Source: Crocodylus rhombifer (Eukaryota > Chordata > Crocodylia > Crocodylidae). From it: a stretch of DNA of 64,000 bases. Positions 47,802-58,903 of the stretch are shown here, in pieces. Numbering within the stretch: the stretch's first letter is position 1; each line of letters starts with the position of its first letter. The notes under the pieces were generated by a model. It was not told where the DNA came from and searched no databases. It saw only the letters and a program-made list of their open reading frames with translations. The translations under genes were made by a program, and so were the position numbers. The stretch spans positions 48,136-112,135 of the forward strand of contig JAVSML010021646.1 in the NCBI GenBank assembly GCA_038503035.1, read 5' to 3'.

Positions 47802-49212
47802 GGTCCAGATGCTCTCCACCCCAGGGTGTTGAGGGAGCTAGCAGGGGTTATTGCAGGGCCCTTTGCATGACTTTACAAGTGCTTGTGGTGCTCGGGCCAG
47901 GTGCCTGATGATTGGAAGGTAGCCAACGTTGTTCCCATCTTTAAAAAGGGAAGGAGGGAGGACCTGGGCAACTATAGGCCCGTCAGTCTTACCTCAATCC
48001 TAGGGAAACTCTTTAAGAAGATCATCATGGAGTACCTCTGCAATGGGCTGGCCTCAGAGATGATGCTCAAGGGCAACCAGCACGGTTTCATTAGGGGCAG
48101 GTCATGTCAGACCAACCTGATTGCCTTTTATGATCAGGTCACAAAAGCCTTGGATGCAGGTGTTGCCATGGATGTAGTCTTTCTGGACTTCAGCAAGGCC
48201 TTTGACACTGTCTCCCACCCCATCCTTATTAAAAAATTGGGCGACTGTGGCATTGATGCCTACACAGTCAGATGGATTGCAGATTGGCTGAAGGGAAGAA
48301 CCCAGAGGGTGGTGGTGGATGGGTCATATTTGACCTGGGGAGAAGTGGGCAGCGGAGTCCCCCAGAGCTTGGTCCTTGGGCCCGCGCTCTTCAATCTCTT
48401 TATCAGTGATTTGGACGACGGGGTGAAAAGCACCCTGTTTAAATTCACTGATGATACCAAAATTTGGGGTGAGGTGAGCACGCTACTAGGGAGGGAAAGA
48501 CTGCAACAAGACTTGGATAGGTTACAGGGGTGGGCTAGCAAAAACAGGATGCGCTTCAACACTGACAAGTGCAGGGTGCTGCACTTGGGCAGTAGTAACC
48601 AGCAACACACTTATAAGATGGGAAACTCCCTTCTTGAGAGCACGGAGGCAGAAAGGGCCAACAATGCAAGGTCACGGTTGGCAGGGCTAATAGCACCTTG
48701 TCGTGCATCCACAGGTGCATCTCTAGCAGGGCCAAAGAGGTGATCCTCCCCCTCTATGCAACACTGTTCAGGCCACAGCTGGAGTACTGTGTCCAGTTCT
48801 GTGCGCCCCACTTCAGGAGGAATGTGGACAACATTGAGAGGGTCCAGAGGAGGGACCTGGTGACCATCTATAAACTCACTAGGGGGGGACCAGAAGGGTT
48901 TGGGAGAGACCTTGTTTCCCCTAACGCCCCCTGGCATAACAAGGAATAACAGTCACAATTTGTTGGAGAATAGGTTTAGATTAGACATCTGTAAGAACTA
49001 CTTCACAGTTAGGGCAGTTAGGGCAGCTAGGATCTGGAACCAACTTCCAAGGGAAGTGGTGCTGGCTCCTACCCTGGGGGTCTTTAAGAGGTGGCTTGAT
49101 GCCTGCCTAGCTGGGATCACTTGAGCCCAGTTTTTTCTCCTGCCCTGGCAAGGGGTCGGACTTGAAAATCTATAAGGTCCCTTCTGACCCTACTTCTATG
49201 ATTCTATGATAT
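47802..49212 (+). mobile_element. CR1 LINE, RT domain to 3' end, best preserved copy
   Basis: Seen: a 286-codon frame (47883-48743) covers most of the RT: VPIFKKGRREDLGNYRPVSL near its start, FLDFSKAFDTVSH near residue 100, SGVPQSLVLGPALFN near 160 and FKFTDDTKIW near 188. The palm box is T-D-D where CR1 normally has A-D-D; both aspartates remain. Upstream, one frame change separates PDALHPRVLRELAGVI. Downstream, two deletions remove the DLGV region (after STEAERA) and the RRAT...LRG region. The 3' UTR and terminal 'tctatgattctatgata' are intact. Known: CR1 moves by target-primed reverse transcription. This copy is dead, lacks ORF1 and the endonuclease, and is relatively young. Confidence 0.96.
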
Positions 49213-49428
49213 AGTAGTGCATATAGCCTGAGGACACAGGTTTATATTAACAAATTGAGATATGAATTGTTGAATTGTTATAAATTGTCATAAATTCTGA
49301 CATCTGTGTGGTTTTTTCGGACACTGAGATAGTACATTTAAATTGTTTGTTTTCAAAAGAATGGTTGTGTTGGACAGTAAGGTCTAGTTTTGACGTCACT
49401 TATGAAGGTAAAGAGCCACAGTGATAGC

Positions 49429-49635
49429 CAGGGATCCTAGTTTTCTCTGATAAAACAAAATCCCCTTTTTTGGATTAAAAAAAGTAGCCCAAACTCCACA
49501 TTGCTCTGTGATTAAAATGAAATACCACAAATAAAGTGGTTCATTTTAAATCACAGAAAAATTTGTGGATTTTGGGTTACTTTTTTAATCCAAAAATTGG
49601 GGATTTTTTTTAATTGGAGAAAACCAGGATCCCTG
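49429..49635. mobile_element. Palindromic hAT-type MITE, copy 6 (207 bp, perfect TSD)
   Basis: Seen: ends CAGGGATCCTAG and CCAGGATCCCTG, with arms 'ggattaaaaaaagtagccc' and 'gggttacttttttaatcc'. Exact 8-bp duplications 'gtgatagc' lie at 49421-49428 and 49636-49643. Confidence 0.97.
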
Positions 49636-49643
49636 GTGATAGC

Positions 49644-52020
49644 TAACAGAGATTTTACACCATGACCTGTAAAGTCATCTTTTCTAAAATGCTAGTAAAA
49701 ACAAAATGGCTAAAAGCATAATACCTTGGATATACCAAGGCATGTGTTGTAAAAAAATTAGCATGTATAGTAAAAAAAAGTCATAATGAGTGATGATAAA
49801 AACACATATCATTAGTGTCTAGTACACTTCAATGCACTATTAAGCTAAAGAATGCATTCCTTTATATCTGAAGCTAAATACCAGAAGAAGTAAATACATG
49901 TAATGCTCTACTGAGCCCAGCTAGTGAAAGTTATGAAGTTACAAAATAGCAGTTGCTTACTATGCAGAGAAATAGGCAACAGAATCTTTCTCTATGTTTT
50001 ATAATTAGAACCACTGAGCAAAATCCTGTCTTGTTTCATTTGTATGGTCTGCCCTGTCAGCAAAAAAAATCTAAATAAATGTGTAAACTATTTTACGGAA
50101 AATATATTGTTCTGAAGATTCCTTTTTGCCATTTATTTTTCTTTTAATTTGGTAACCTCAATGTCTTCTGGATTATGCAGAATGAGTATTTCAAGTTTTT
50201 GGGTTTAGAACATGCCAATAGCCAGCACATTTGGTTTTGACAATGTTACTTATGAAATGGGAGGGGGGTGGATAGTTTTGTTTTTTGGATGAGCTATACC
50301 CAGCTTTACTGAAGCATTTCCTGATCATAATGCATTGTTGTCTAGTTTCGTTCTTTTGCTTGCATCAACAATAAGAGTCACCCTGTATACTGATTCTAGG
50401 TCTAGGCAGTTGTCATGTAGCTTCATGGCACACAGTATTTGTCATTTAATGTCCTGTAATGCTATTCTGCCTGCTTGACAGTGCACAACGACAGCTCCAA
50501 TTATGAATGTCCCCTGAGTCTTCCTTAGACAGTCCTCAAAATCTCTCAGTTCCCTCATTCTTTAAAAATAGTCATAAGACTTTAGTGTGACTCAACCCAT
50601 TGGTCCAGGATTAGCACTAGTATGGCTAAGGTCTTGCTTTTTCTTTCGAATTGAAAACAGTGTGATCCTATACACGTACACTGAGGCTGCTCTGATGCAC
50701 TGTAATTACAGTGTAGTAATCAACACTGTGCTCCAGCAGACTGCAGCATCATGTGTATCAGCATCACCACAGTGAACAATGGTGGCGGGGCACTTTAACA
50801 NNNNNNNNNNGTGCTTTAATTAGAGTGGCTTTTGGAGCTGCTCTAATTAAAGTGCCCCCCCCCACCTCCCAGAAAATGTATATAAATACTGATCATTTTT
50901 GCAAGTCTGAGAAACAGTACAACACATCTAGGATGTCCTGCATAACAGTACAAAGAACCTCAGGGCCAGAGCTGACCAAAGGGTCCCCCTTCCCATTACT
51001 CCCCCCAGCACAATTTAGATTAATAGTATTTTTTAAATCTAAATACAAGTTTCTGTGGAATTATTGCTTTTTTATGGATTTTTTAAAGTTTCAAGTTCTC
51101 TGATTTTCAGCAACAAAAAAAGAAAACATATAGAAAAATATCTGACACTTCTTACAAGGGGCACATTTTTCCTACTGTTTACAGTCAGAACCACTTAGCT
51201 TATTCCAAACTGTGGGGAACTCAAAAAAACTGCCAGACCTGCAATGTTTTTGGTATTTCAGAAGACATATATCCTAAATGTGAAAAGAAAGATGGAGTAT
51301 TTTGATTTTTAGAGAATTAATAGTTTCTTATTCTCCATTTTCATATCTGCTAGAGAGACACCAGGAGTCTTTTTAGAAATGTCATAAATATATATTTTTG
51401 GTTCATGGGTGTGTTTTTGTACCACAGAAGGTCCTGATCTGAAATGGACAGAACAAGGCTGTAGCAAAGGTAATGGCTTACTACAGAGTTAAAGCCATCC
51501 ATCTTTTACAAAGAACTGTGTGTTTTATGAACAAGGAAAGAAGCTGGAACCTGGTCAAGGAGGGAAACACTTAAAGTAGCCATCAGCTAAATTAGCAAAA
51601 TTTGAGCATAAGCTTTCAGCACTTATATTAGAATTGAATGAAAGTGTAATGTTGGTGTCCTGTTTTACAAGACTCAAGAGTATTTCATGGACTTTACAGA
51701 CCAAATAAGACACATTTTCTATCTTAAAGTATGTAATATAATTTTACATTTAACACAGTCCAACAGTGGGAAAGATGAGTTACACATAGAAACTCACTTT
51801 TAAACATGGGATATCTTGCTGGGTCATACATACTTTCTTTTGACTCCATTCTCTCTGTGTTTTCCCAGAAATGTTTTTTTAGAACGGATTTGACTTCTGA
51901 GAGAATAATGATTGGAAGATAGGTTTCAAAGGTAGAACTGAAGGCTAGAATAGAAGAAAACAAGGAGAATGAAATAAAAGGTACATCAAGGTATATAAAC
52001 TGTGGTGTAGATGATTACAT
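49644..52020. other. No gene seen; assembly gap and family F hairpin
   Basis: Ten Ns at 50801-50810 interrupt a hairpin-type repeat ('gtgctttaattagagtggc' against 'gctctaattaaagtgcccc', 50811-50865), related to about 13935-14075. The rest is anonymous AT-rich DNA. Confidence 0.6.
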
Positions 52021-53061
52021 GGTCAGGTAGGTGGTAAATAGGCTTAGGGGTTGCACTCAGAGAGTGGTGGTGGACAGGTTGATATTGACCTGGAAAGATG
52101 TGGACAGTAGAGTCCTGCAAGACTTGGTCCTTGGACTGGTGCTATTCAATCTCTTCATTAATGACTTGGATGAGGGAGTGGGGAGCACCCTGTTCAAGTT
52201 TGCAAATGATATCAAATTATCAGGCAAAGTTAACACAGCAGAGCATAGGGAACGGATCCAGGTGGATCTGGGTAGGTTGGAAAAATAGGATGCAGTTCAA
52301 CTAAGACAAGTGCAAAGTGCTGCACCTGGGCAAAAAGAACCACCAACACACTTACAGGTTGGGGGATGACCTTCTCAGCAGCAGAGCAGCAAAAACAGAT
52401 CTTGGAGTCATAGTTGACTCCAAGATGAACATGAGTCGTCAATGTGATGAAGTGATCAACAAGGCTAACTGCACTTTATCATGCATTAGCAGATGCATGA
52501 CGAACAGGTCCAGGGAGGGGATACTTCCCCTCTATGAGGCACTGGTCAGGCTGCAGTAGCAGTACTGTGTCCAGTTTTGGTTGCCACACTTGAAGAGGGA
52601 TGCAGAGAATCTTAAAAGGGTCCAGAGGAGGGCCACTTGTATGGTCAAAGGCCTGCAGGCAAGGCCCTACAAGAACAGGCTGAGGGATCTAGATCTCTTC
52701 ATCCTTCACCAGAGAAGGCTGAGAAGTGATCTTCTGGCTCCCTATAAATTCATCATGAGAGGGCAACAGGGAAAGAAGATGGTCTATTTACTAGGGCACC
52801 CCTTGGAGTAACTAGGACAAGGGCCACAAATTGATGGAGAGCAAATTTAGGTTGGACGTTAGAAATAACTTCTTCACAGTAAGGGTTGCCAGAATCAGAA
52901 TGGGCTTCAAAGGGAAGTGTTGCTTTCTCCTACCCTAGGGGTCTTCAAGAGGAGACTGGACAAGCACCTAGCTGGGGTCATCTGACCCCAGTGCTCTATC
53001 CTGCTGAGGGCAGGGGGTTGGACTCGGTCCCTTCTGACCCTAACTTCTATGAATCTATAAG
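52021..53061 (+). mobile_element. CR1 LINE, older RT-to-3'-end copy
   Basis: Seen: a frame at 52031-52288 has RGCTQRVVVDRL, LGLVLFNLFINDLDEGVGST and KFANDIKLSG. A frame change follows, then KTDLGVIVDSKMNMSRQCDE (52317-52559), RLQ and a stop, then HLKRDAENLKRVQRRATCMV, LRDLDLFILHQRRLRSDL (52581-52811), and the 3' UTR with 'cttctatgaatctataag'. The palm box reads F-A-N-D, so the first catalytic aspartate is replaced. The G-V-P-Q turn is R-V-L-Q. It has more stops than the 47.8-kb copy, hence it is older. Confidence 0.94.
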
Positions 53062-53915
53062 GTAAATTAGAATGACTTTTGGGGACCACACTAAGTCAGA
53101 GAGCTGGAGCCTTGAAGCTGTTTGACAACATATTTATGCCTGAGGTTTGAAATGTAAAGTAAAAAGAAGTCAATGAAAAGATTCAAAGAGAATAAGTGAC
53201 ATGGTCATAAAGAGAGGAGGGGGAGAGAAAGAGAAGCAACTGAACATTTAAGTTTTCCAACTATTATATGAATGTTAGTCTTTAATATAAAGGATCTAGA
53301 ATGTGACATATGAAAATTTTGGAATTATGCTCTCTTAATTGTGTTAATATTTTATATCAAATTCATATATTCAGAACAACATACACACAGTATTACATTA
53401 ATGATGCCTGTAAATAACCAGGGATGTTCTCCTGCTTGTTGTTGCTTTGGGAGTATTTAGAATATCTGTAGTAACATTCAGCTGTAGACTGAGAATGGCT
53501 ATAACCTTTACATTTGGTACCAAGTTATAATTCACTTTAAAAGGATTGATCAATAACTTATACATATTAAGAAATAGAAATAGTATCTATCATGAATGAA
53601 ATCAAGCCTTATAGTGAACACTTGTGAAGGGTTATCCTATAATGTTTACTTTAACCTTGCTTCAGAACAAATGACTCTCTTGAGTAAATTAGATCACTGT
53701 ATTTCCACAAATTAGATCAAGTGCATACTCAAGTAATTGCTATATATAAAAGTACCCCATATTAAATAAATAGAGGCATGATAATCCGATTATCTGTGTC
53801 TAAAAGCAAAACTATTATTTATTACACAGTACCCAAAATTGGGTTAGGCACTTCTGTTGAATGAAGAAGATTATAAAGGAGTTGGATGAGTAGATGGCCC
53901 AAGGGACTTGTAATG
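53062..53915. other. No gene seen
   Basis: AT-rich anonymous DNA. Confidence 0.6.
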
Positions 53916-54235
53916 GGATAATGGTTAGCCATCTACCTCGAGGTCATTGCATGAAATCAAATCCAGGTCAGCAGTGATTAGCAGGGATCCTGGTTTTCTC
54001 TGATAAAAAAAAATATCCCCAATTTTTGGATTTAAAAAGTAACCCCAAATCCACATTTTTTGAGTAAAATGAAATGCCATATATATACATATATATATAA
54101 AAAATCACAGAAAAATGTGGATTTGGGGTTACTTTTTTAATCCAAAAATTGGGGATTTTTGTATGAGAGAAAACCAGGATCCCTGGTGATTAGGAATGAG
54201 TTAACTAATTTACCTAAAAAGTAAATTCTCTTTTA
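53916..54235 (+). mobile_element. Possible tRNA-like SINE remnant interrupted by a MITE
   Basis: Seen: 'gggataatggttagccatct' (box-A-like) and 'gaaatcaaatcc' (weak box-B-like) lie about 35 nt apart, followed by 'aggtcagcagtgattag'. The MITE at 53982-54185 is inserted here, and the sequence resumes with 'gaatgagttaac'. The call rests on layout only; I could not align it with another copy. Confidence 0.3.
53982..54185. mobile_element. Palindromic hAT-type MITE, copy 7 (204 bp, perfect TSD)
   Basis: Seen: ends CAGGGATCCTGG and CCAGGATCCCTG, arms 'aagtaaccccaaatccac' and 'gtggatttggggttactt', and an AT-rich 'tatata' loop. Exact 8-bp duplications 'gtgattag' lie at 53974-53981 and 54186-54193. Confidence 0.97.
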
Positions 54236-55036
54236 AGCTTTGTCTGTTTCTTGAATTGGAACATGCAGCCTTTCTGTTTTATGTTTGTGGCATACATGTG
54301 TGTGCGTGCTCGCGCACATTTAGCAACTCTTGGGATACAAGTGTATACTCTATCTCCTTTTATCCAAGATCAGTGAGAAACTCAAAGCAATAAGGTTTGA
54401 ATAAGGCCAGACATTTTACCTTGCAATTTTTACCTTGGCAGCCTGTTCATGGCAAGGTAAATACATTGTCTCACTCTTTTGAAATGCCATGCTAAAATGA
54501 GAGAATTGTGCTCTGATAAGGGATTTGCAGCATCACAGCATTTAACTACTTGCCCTGGAGTGAAGGACTATTAAAGGACTATCTAATAATTTTTTAAGTT
54601 GTTTTGCAGAGGAAAAAGTTAGATCTGCTTCAAAAGAAGAAATTTCAAATTTTGACCCTATGCCAATGCTTATCATTATCATTATTGTTGTCCTATCAAT
54701 GCATTATTATTAACAATTTATTTTTCATTTATTATTTATTTTCTGTTTATATTTTATATTTTAATACATTTATATTTTATTATGATTTTATGATCACTTT
54801 AATATTAGTTATCAATTTATTAAGTTATTTAGTAATAATATTAATGATGATGAAGTCTTGGTGACTTCAGCTTGCTTTGGAATTGACAGTTGATGAGAGG
54901 GTATAAAACTAGAGGATTACAAAGATCAGAGGAACCTTAAAATAATTAGACATTCATGTGCATGACCACTTTGATTTCTAGTGCCTGGTTTGGATTGTAT
55001 CTTGTTTGCTTGAAAATATCACAAATAGTAATAACA
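54236..55036. other. No gene seen
   Basis: Very AT-rich. The frame at 54604-54864 is Ile/Leu/Phe/Tyr-rich through composition only. Confidence 0.6.
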
Positions 55037-55246
55037 ATGAATCCTGGTTTTCTCTGATTAAGAAAAAATCTCCAATTTTCAGATAAAAGAAAGTAACCCA
55101 AAGTCCACATTTTTCCATGGTTAAAATGAAATTCCACTGATATATATAGATTAATCATAGGAAAATGTGGATTTTGGGTTGTTTTATAAATCTGAAAATT
55201 GGGAATTTTTCTTTTTTTTAAATCAGGGAAAACTGGGATCACTACT
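55037..55246. mobile_element. Palindromic MITE, copy 8 (degenerate ends)
   Basis: Left 'gaatcctggttttctctgat', right 'aaatcagggaaaactggga' and the arm pair 'agtaacccaaagtccac'/'gtggattttgggttg' identify the family. The outermost bases have decayed and no duplication is seen. Confidence 0.88.
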
Positions 55247-55254
55247 GATGAGTA

Positions 55255-55324
55255 TTTTGCATTTGTAACTGGTCTCAAGGTCAGTACATAATTAACCAGT
55301 TAATTGTGTGATACTAGTAATATG
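55255..55324 (+). repeat. Repeat family E, copy 3 (left part, split by ERV)
   Basis: 'aactggtctcaaggtcagta' and 'taattaaccagttaattgtg' match copy 1 at 11636-11670. The matching continuation 'tgtaaaggg' resumes after the ERV at 59697. This copy is the ERV's target site. Confidence 0.7.
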
Positions 55325-56114
55325 TGCCCTGCACTGAGAGAGGGGCTATACAGCGCTCTCCGGTTCGTTACTGATCTGGATTTACAGGAGGAGGAAGGGT
55401 CGGAAACCTAATGGTTTTAAGCAAAAGAAAGTTTATTTACTCACTCCCTTTGATGAGATAGCTAGAGGAGAGGGCAGGTTCTCGTCTTGAGTTGCAGTTC
55501 AGGTGGTTACAAACGGGTTCACATCACGAGATACAGTACAAGAATCAAAACAAGACGCTCCAGAGAACACAGGGAATTATGCTGGAGGGGATCGTTCAGC
55601 AGGAGACACTGGGGTGATTGGCCCCGAGGGGTAACATCAAGTTTACCTCGAGTTACGGTGAAATGGCGGTCTCCCTGAACAAAGGACAGGGAGAGTTTTT
55701 ATAACTTTTCTTATCTAGTTTTACTCTGTGTCAGCCAGTCATGACTACAAACGGATTCTCCTTTGTCTGCTCAGGTTTCAACACAGGCTTTTCCCTCCTG
55801 TCAGGCCAGCCGTCAGGACGGGAGGGGTTGTTTTCATTTGTGTGGTACTGAGCCTGTTTGGTCACAAGAGGGTGAGTGCGGCATATCAATCTGATCTTTA
55901 CAGTTTCAGATGAGTCAGCTAATTTGGGACTGCACTATTAGTTACGTTTTAGTTACTCTGGGCACCGGTATCGTTCTTTGACATCTATGTTGTCATGGTA
56001 TCAGGCTTCATATCTAATTCAAGGTTAGTTTCTCATGAGTGGGGGGCTCAAGTGATCTGGATGGGGCACAGGCAAGGTTGTGCATGTGGCACTATTGCAA
56101 ACTTGTACTTGACA
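55325..56114 (-). repeat. ERV 3' LTR (790 bp)
   Basis: On the minus strand the promoter TATA-type TATAAAA lies at 55703-55697 and the polyadenylation signal AATAAA at 55437-55432, about 107 bp from the LTR end. It is collinear with the 5' LTR without any indel (constant offset 3,579). Frames inside it are duplicated in both LTRs and are not genes. Confidence 0.95.
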
Positions 56115-56290
56115 TGCCCCCTTGCCCTATGCGCACACTAAAATTCACTGTCATCGTCTTCTGCTTTTTTTTTACTATTGGCAAGCAGGTATATACAAAG
56201 GCATATAAATGCATTACTTTGCACTTAAGCTATTGCAAAATACAACATAAACAACAAATACTAATACTAAAACCTAATAACATAAGTAGT

Positions 56291-56790
56291 TCACTCGCTA
56301 CAAAATGTTTCATCTATGAGGGTGTCATTTATCGCTGTCAAGTTAAACTGAAAAGCTTTTAGAACTGCACTTAGATTAGATACACATGATAAGTGATTGG
56401 GTGGTGCATCATGAGGATTTCCTGTCCAGATATAAGGCCAGGTCTCCGAAGTATTTCTAGCGGTGATAACTAAATGTACCACAGCGCTTTCTATGCCTAT
56501 GGGGAGAGCTACAGCACAAGAGGTTCTGATAAAAAGGGTAGTACAGTTAGTTTCAGCACAATTAGGATAAGAAACAGTCAAAAACAAAGAAACAGATTAA
56601 CACTACTCAAACGTAGAAAACATAGTCTATAGTCAGTGCAGTTGGCATGACTCTCGTCAGTTGACAGTAGGCACTCAGCAGCTAAGAGCAACATGGCATC
56701 AAGGAAGGTGTTGGTGGTGACAGGTGACTCGTGGCAGACACACATCACAAAAGGGACTACGAAAAGCTGAAGAAGACTCATCTTCATCAA
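56291..56790 (-). pseudogene. ERV env-like surface glycoprotein fragment, broken
   Basis: Seen: a frame starting at 56790 has a hydrophobic signal-peptide-like stretch (LLQLFVVPFVMCVC) and ends at 56578. A second frame (56587-56291) continues with several N-glycosylation sequons (NCT, NTS, NLS, NLT, NDT), spaced cysteines and a W-P-Y-I-W motif, then stops. Inference: the N-terminal part of an Env surface subunit with a frameshift near 56580. No furin-type site, fusion peptide or transmembrane anchor is found before the 3' LTR. The env identity therefore rests on position, signal peptide and sequon density, not on a family match. Confidence 0.6.
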
Positions 56791-56893
56791 GTCATTGGTA
56801 GCCAGGGGATTATAGCCCTAAAAAGAGGAGAAAAGAAAAAGAAAAAAACCCAGCAAGTAACTGTATATTAACATTAGCTTTACTGTATTTGTT

Positions 56894-58698
56894 TTAAGCG
56901 CCTAGTAAGCCAGTTATGGTGTCTGCGACGGTGAGGGGGCTGTAGGGTCGCAAGTTGTCAGTTGCCGCAGAGCCGATGGCTGCGCTTGGTTTCTTTTGTT
57001 GGTTGTCAGATGTCCACTTGAATCTGAGATGTTTGGCGAGTGTCTCTGGGGTCTCCAGACTTAGTTTACAGATTTCTGGCTTGGAGAGGCCCAAATGATG
57101 CAGCAGGAACCCAAACATGGCTCGTTCTCGGGGTGAGCACTCCTTCCGATCGTCTTGGCAAAGGGGGGCTGATTGCGAAGCTGGGACAGGTACAGGGGTG
57201 GAATGTACAGGCAGCGCTTGTGGTTGTTGCATATCAGTCTGCTGGATGCTGTGTAGTTGGTGGGTGAGACTTAACAGGCTCGTGAGATGTGAGCCTATTG
57301 ACCCAGTGAGTAAAAGCTGTAATGACAGCTTGTGAAAACCACTGTATACTTCAATGGCGGCTTCGATTGCTGTGGGAGTGACGGACAGCGAGTCAGGGTC
57401 ATCTATGTATCGATGTGGCCACAGCCCAATTTGTTGTGCTGGGGTTATCCCTCCCCTTGTCTCCAGTGTTGCGTTCCATGTGCAATAAAAAATCCTGGTA
57501 ATGGCATTTATTAAGTGTTCTGGGTCATAGCCACCAGGCTTCCACCCTGTGTGCCAAATGTGGCTCTTGTTATCCAGGGCTTGCGTGATAGCAGCAGGTA
57601 GGGGTATGAGCCACATTGGATTGGCCATTAAGTGAGTGGGATCAGTGACTTGCAGACCCAGTGACTTGCAGACCCATTGCAGAATCACGACCCATTGCGT
57701 ATGAGGATGTTACATTCTTGGACATCGACTTTCTCAAAGCCCACCTCGTGAATGACTTGGCTGAGCCAGGCAATTACAGGCTCTTTTGGTTTGATGTTAG
57801 TCTCTTTCATCAGTTCTTGCATCTCTGTCCGTGTGCGAATGCACCACATAGTGGCGGTACGCGGCTGTCCTTGCCCATTTATTACAGTCTTAATGACCAT
57901 TACAGGGAGTGCTTCCACTGAGTCAGCTAAGTTATTAAGTGGTGGATAAATCTTTTTGGGTTCATCTGCTAGCTTGGGCTTGTATGGTGGAGGTGCTGTG
58001 GGTGAAGGGTGCAGGGATTCCAGAGACGGGTCCCAATCCGTGATTTTTGTAAGTCCCAAACTACCTTTCTCTTCTCCCTGCTCCTCGGCCAGTGGCAGTG
58101 GCTGCTTGGGAAGGGGCAGATATAGTCTTTCCTCCTTGTCCACGGGAGGAGGAACGTAGGGAGGAGGGGGTGCTGATGGAGGCGGCTGTTTCTCTGTGGG
58201 TGGGGTTTGTGGTTTAGTCTCTGAGTTTTCCAGGTCGTCTTTCTCTTTCCCCCATCCCTCGGGTAGGAGCTGCCTGGCCGCATCTAAGTGCTGACACACC
58301 GCTGTCTCAAGCTGAGTTTCTAAATCAGCATTCTCATACAGGAGTATAGAGACCATTTGGAACAGAACATTTATCATTTTTCCTTTATCCCACTTTGGGC
58401 CACCCCATTTAGTGACAGTGCGCCCATCTGACTCAAAGGATTTGCAGCACTGTGTTAACAGTTCATACCCACATGAGCCTTCTTTCAGGTTTGGACAGTT
58501 AAACGTGTCAGGAGGGGTTGACTCGCCTCCCTCTTTAACATAGTGTATACACTGAGCAAACTCTTGTACCAGGGTCGGATTAGCCACACCCACTGGCTTG
58601 TCTCATGCAAGGCTCAATGTTCTGCATGCCTCCCGAGCTTGGAATGTAACAGTCGGGCGGCTCATAATGCAGCCAAACACTGCGGGGTTCAAGCTCAT
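56894..58698 (-). pseudogene. ERV gag-like polyprotein, one stop and a frameshift
   Basis: Seen: a likely start codon at 58698, 31 codons, an in-frame TGA at 58605-58603, then 301 codons to 57685, then a second frame (57688-56894) of 264 codons. The middle contains proline-rich late-domain motifs, PPPPYVPPP and PTAPPPYKPK, so both PPxY- and PTAP-type budding signals are present. An alpha-helical, tryptophan-containing region follows (LPVMVIKTVING onward), as expected for capsid. An exact 16-bp tandem duplication (57645-57676) near the frame change is not a multiple of three. No CCHC zinc knuckle is seen at the end, so the nucleocapsid is missing or lost with the pol deletion. The gag call rests on position and late domains. 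Confidence 0.75.
57645..57676. repeat. 16-bp exact tandem duplication in gag
   Basis: 'gtgacttgcagaccca' occurs twice without a spacer. It adds 16 nt and so shifts the reading frame. Confidence 0.95.
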
Positions 58699-58884
58699 GC
58701 TCCACTCCTTCCCTCGGTTGTTAGTGAGAGGTAGCCCGTGATCTCATCACTGGCTGAGGAGCCTGCAGTTTGGTGGTATGTTATATGTGCCCTCAGATCA
58801 TCGGGGTCCAAGAGTGGCCATGCCCCTCTTGTCCACGGGCAGCAGTGGAGTAATTCATGCTGCTTCATTCTTCCATCCCCACCA

Positions 58885-58903
58885 GATCCTGTTCATGACG
58901 CCA
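58885..58903 (-). other. ERV primer binding site candidate
   Basis: Directly after the 5' LTR on the minus strand: TGGCGTCATGAACAGGATC. It begins with TGG, as complementarity to a tRNA CCA end requires. It loosely resembles a lysine-tRNA site with an insertion. I cannot assign the tRNA. Confidence 0.65.

Noticed and set aside
54604..54864. 86-codon frame resembling a membrane protein
   Set aside because: Hydrophobicity arises from extreme AT content (TTA/TAT/ATT codons), and there are no features beyond composition.
55728..55913. 61-codon frame with a hydrophobic segment, repeated at 59307-59492
   Set aside because: Both lie inside the paired LTRs, antisense to ERV transcription. The repetition follows from LTR identity, not from coding selection.
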